Source: Paraescarpia echinospica (Eukaryota; Annelida; Polychaeta; Sabellida; Siboglinidae). Taken from it: a stretch of DNA of 64,000 bases. The position numbers and the translations under genes are program-made. This document shows positions 58,501-61,500 of the stretch, piece after piece (positions within the stretch are counted from its first letter, which is position 1; every line of letters starts with the position of its first letter). The stretch spans positions 32,087,577-32,151,576 of the forward strand of contig CM034532.1 of the NCBI GenBank assembly GCA_020002185.1, in the 5' to 3' direction. The notes under the pieces are model-generated. The model saw only the letters and a list, made by a program, of their open reading frames with translations. It ran no database searches and was not told the origin of the DNA.

Positions 58501-61500
58501 AAGTGTCTACTCACTCACTCACACACAGTCCCTTAATGAGGCATTGGGGCACCACTGATGACTTGGCATCTCTTTAGATTTTCTGCCACCCTCTGGGAGT
58601 CCACTACTGGATGTTGTCTTCCCACCTCTTCCTCTGTCTCCCTCTCTTTTGTCTTTCTGACATAGTGCGTTGCAGAATGGTTGTTCAAGGCCGGTTGATC
58701 TAGCAACATGACCATACCACTTTAGTTTTCATTTCTTTACTGTCGTCAGGAGGTCTTCAGAGGGTCCGATGGCTTCTTTTAATTCTGGGCTGGCCTTCTT
58801 CATTAGGTACATTTATTACTGATTTATGTGTTATAAACGTATGACACGAATGAGAGAGTGACGAATGTAAAACTTGTTGTTGCAGGCATCGATGAAGTGG
58901 CGAATGAACGCGCGAGACATGTCCCTACAGAATGTCGGAGCGCAACTGTCCGCAATGACTGCAGCCACAGCCCAGGTGGTCACACTGACCTCTGGTGGCG
59001 CCGATGACACTGACTACAATGCTGTCGGATCGGCTGTCGCTACAATGTAAGTAGTGTCGTTTCTACAAGGTCATCGACTCCTTAGAGTGCTAGTAGGGGG
59101 AACCTAATTTAGTTCCTGGAAAAATAATTATTACCCAGACTGTAACTGCAAACTAATGGATTCTGGAACCGCCAATGGAAAAACTAATAAATTGATGTTG
59201 GTATATTTTTATATATTCAAGAAACGTTTTTGTTTTTCCCTGTATAATTCTGAATTTACGGTCGTGTCACATGACCTACATCATATGACACAAACTGGAG
59301 CATGACTGGTGGGAGCTCCTGGCCGACGTCTCTGTTCAGTGAAGGCTTCCCCCTGTAGATGTTAATCGCCTCCTTGATCTTTTTCCTATGCCAGTTCTCC
59401 TCGAGGTCTAAGATTTTTGCATCTTTCATCGAACACTGTTGGACTGTGTTCAACTTGTGTTCGCTTATTGCTGATAGGGGTTTGCGACACGATAGATATT
59501 CTTTAAATTGTGTGCCCAGTGCCCTTGCTGTTTCACCTATGTAGTGTTGGTCGCATTCTGGACAGTGGATGCCATATACCACCCCACACTTTGCTGCCTT
59601 GTCGGTTTTGTCTTTTGGGTATACCAGCAAGGACCTCAGGGTGTTGATTTGTGGTACACTGGTATGTCATAGGACTTGAAAACCCTTGCCAATTGTTCAG
59701 ACAGCTTACTGATATAGGGTAGACCGATGGCATGTTATCTTCTGTTTGTTTCTTTGGTGTTGACATTCTCCTTATTTCTCCTTGGATGTGTCGTGTTAAA
59801 CATCCAAGGTTTGTAACCATTCGTTTTCTGAACTTTCTTGATGTGCTCCACCTCTTTGGTCTTATCCTCCTCTTCAGTTACCAAACTTTCTGCCCTTTGG
59901 ATGAGTGTCCTCACCACTGATCGTTTATGTTCTAATGGGTGGTTTGAATCCCAGTTCAAATACTGATCTGTGTGTATTGCATTCCGATACACCTTAACCT
60001 TGGTTGATTCATCATCCTTCAAACATACAGTAGTCCCTGCCTTCAGCGGACACATCTGTATCCAGGCATAAGCGTCCCGACATTGCAGTGTCCGCTCATC
60101 GCAGGGACAGGCATTTTGGTGCAGGAGTTGAGATTTCAGTACAACCGGTACATGGACATGGTAGAAATACATCTACGCATTATTTGATAGTAATTAAACC
60201 TTAGGCATATTTATTATCCGTATATTACTGTGATGTACCCATATAAGCAGTTAATATTGTAGTCATATCGTCCGCCCGGCACCATCCGCCTGACTCCTGC
60301 TTGCTATCTGTGATTTTTTACACAGCAATATCGCCCCAATGTTGTATTCTCAAAGAAGTTACTGCCCGATAGCATGTGCCAGCATTCACGCAAACACAGC
60401 TAACCAAAAACAACTTTATTATAAAATTGTGTAAATTGGTGTTCTCAAACGATTTAGATTTTTCTTTGCTAAAATACTTCGTAACTAATTTGTAAGTTCA
60501 CGAATTTGGCTACCGCCTACAAGATAGAAAACAATAACCTGGAGATGAGCAACCGAATGTTTAAATCGGTTAATACACTCAGTGAAAACGTTTATTAAAC
60601 AGTACAAACTAGAACAGGTGCAATCTATAATTATAATTACTCCAAGATGAAGCCTTGGCTGGGGCTGGAGGCACAAAGGCTGAAGCCTGTGAAGGCAAAG
60701 CCATGTTGGCAACTTGGCATCAGCGAATGCGATTGATGCCAGCGCAAAATAAACAATATCTTGCTCCATAGTCACTCTGCCTACAGTTTATTGAGCATCA
60801 AAGGGATTCTACATAGTTTGGACAAACACAAGGAGTACAGCGAGGAAAACAAGATCATTGTTACGCTGGGTACATGTGTACTTGGTGTTTTCATTGACTG
60901 TCCGCCATTTTCTAAACAGATACGGCAAAAAATCTTTGAATTATTGAACTGTCCGCCTTAGCAGTGACATATAATTAAAATATCCTTTCCACTGCTCGCG
61001 TTAAGCAGGTGTCCCCTCATCAGAGGGACATTAACATGATCAAACAGCCCGTACATTGAGGAACTGTCCCGACATAGCAGGTGTCCCCTGGTCAGAGGGT
61101 CCGCTGAGGGCAGGGACTACTGTACATGTGTCTAGACAGACTAGTGTGTTGTCATGTACTGGTTCTACTGTGAACTTGATGTTATTGTCCATTTAATTCA
61201 GATGGTGTGTGAACTGCTCTGCTTCACTCCCTTGTAGCACTGTTAATGTGTCATCCACATGTCTCAATCAGATGTCTGGAGGGTGAGGTGCTTCTCTGAT
61301 GGCTCTTTCTTCAAAATGTTCCATGTACAGGTTCGCCACTGTCGGGGATACCGGTGAACCCATGGCCGCTCCCTTCTTCTGCTTATAGAACACTCCATTG
61401 TAATTAAAATATGTGGTGTTTAGACAGATTTCTAACAGTGTGGTGATCTGGTCAACTGATAGTTCACATCTGTCTTTCAGTGTTGTGTCTTGGTTTAATC

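Noticed and set aside
59359..59920. Small + strand frames over the Penelope-like element
   Set aside because: They are antisense shadows of the - strand endonuclease region.
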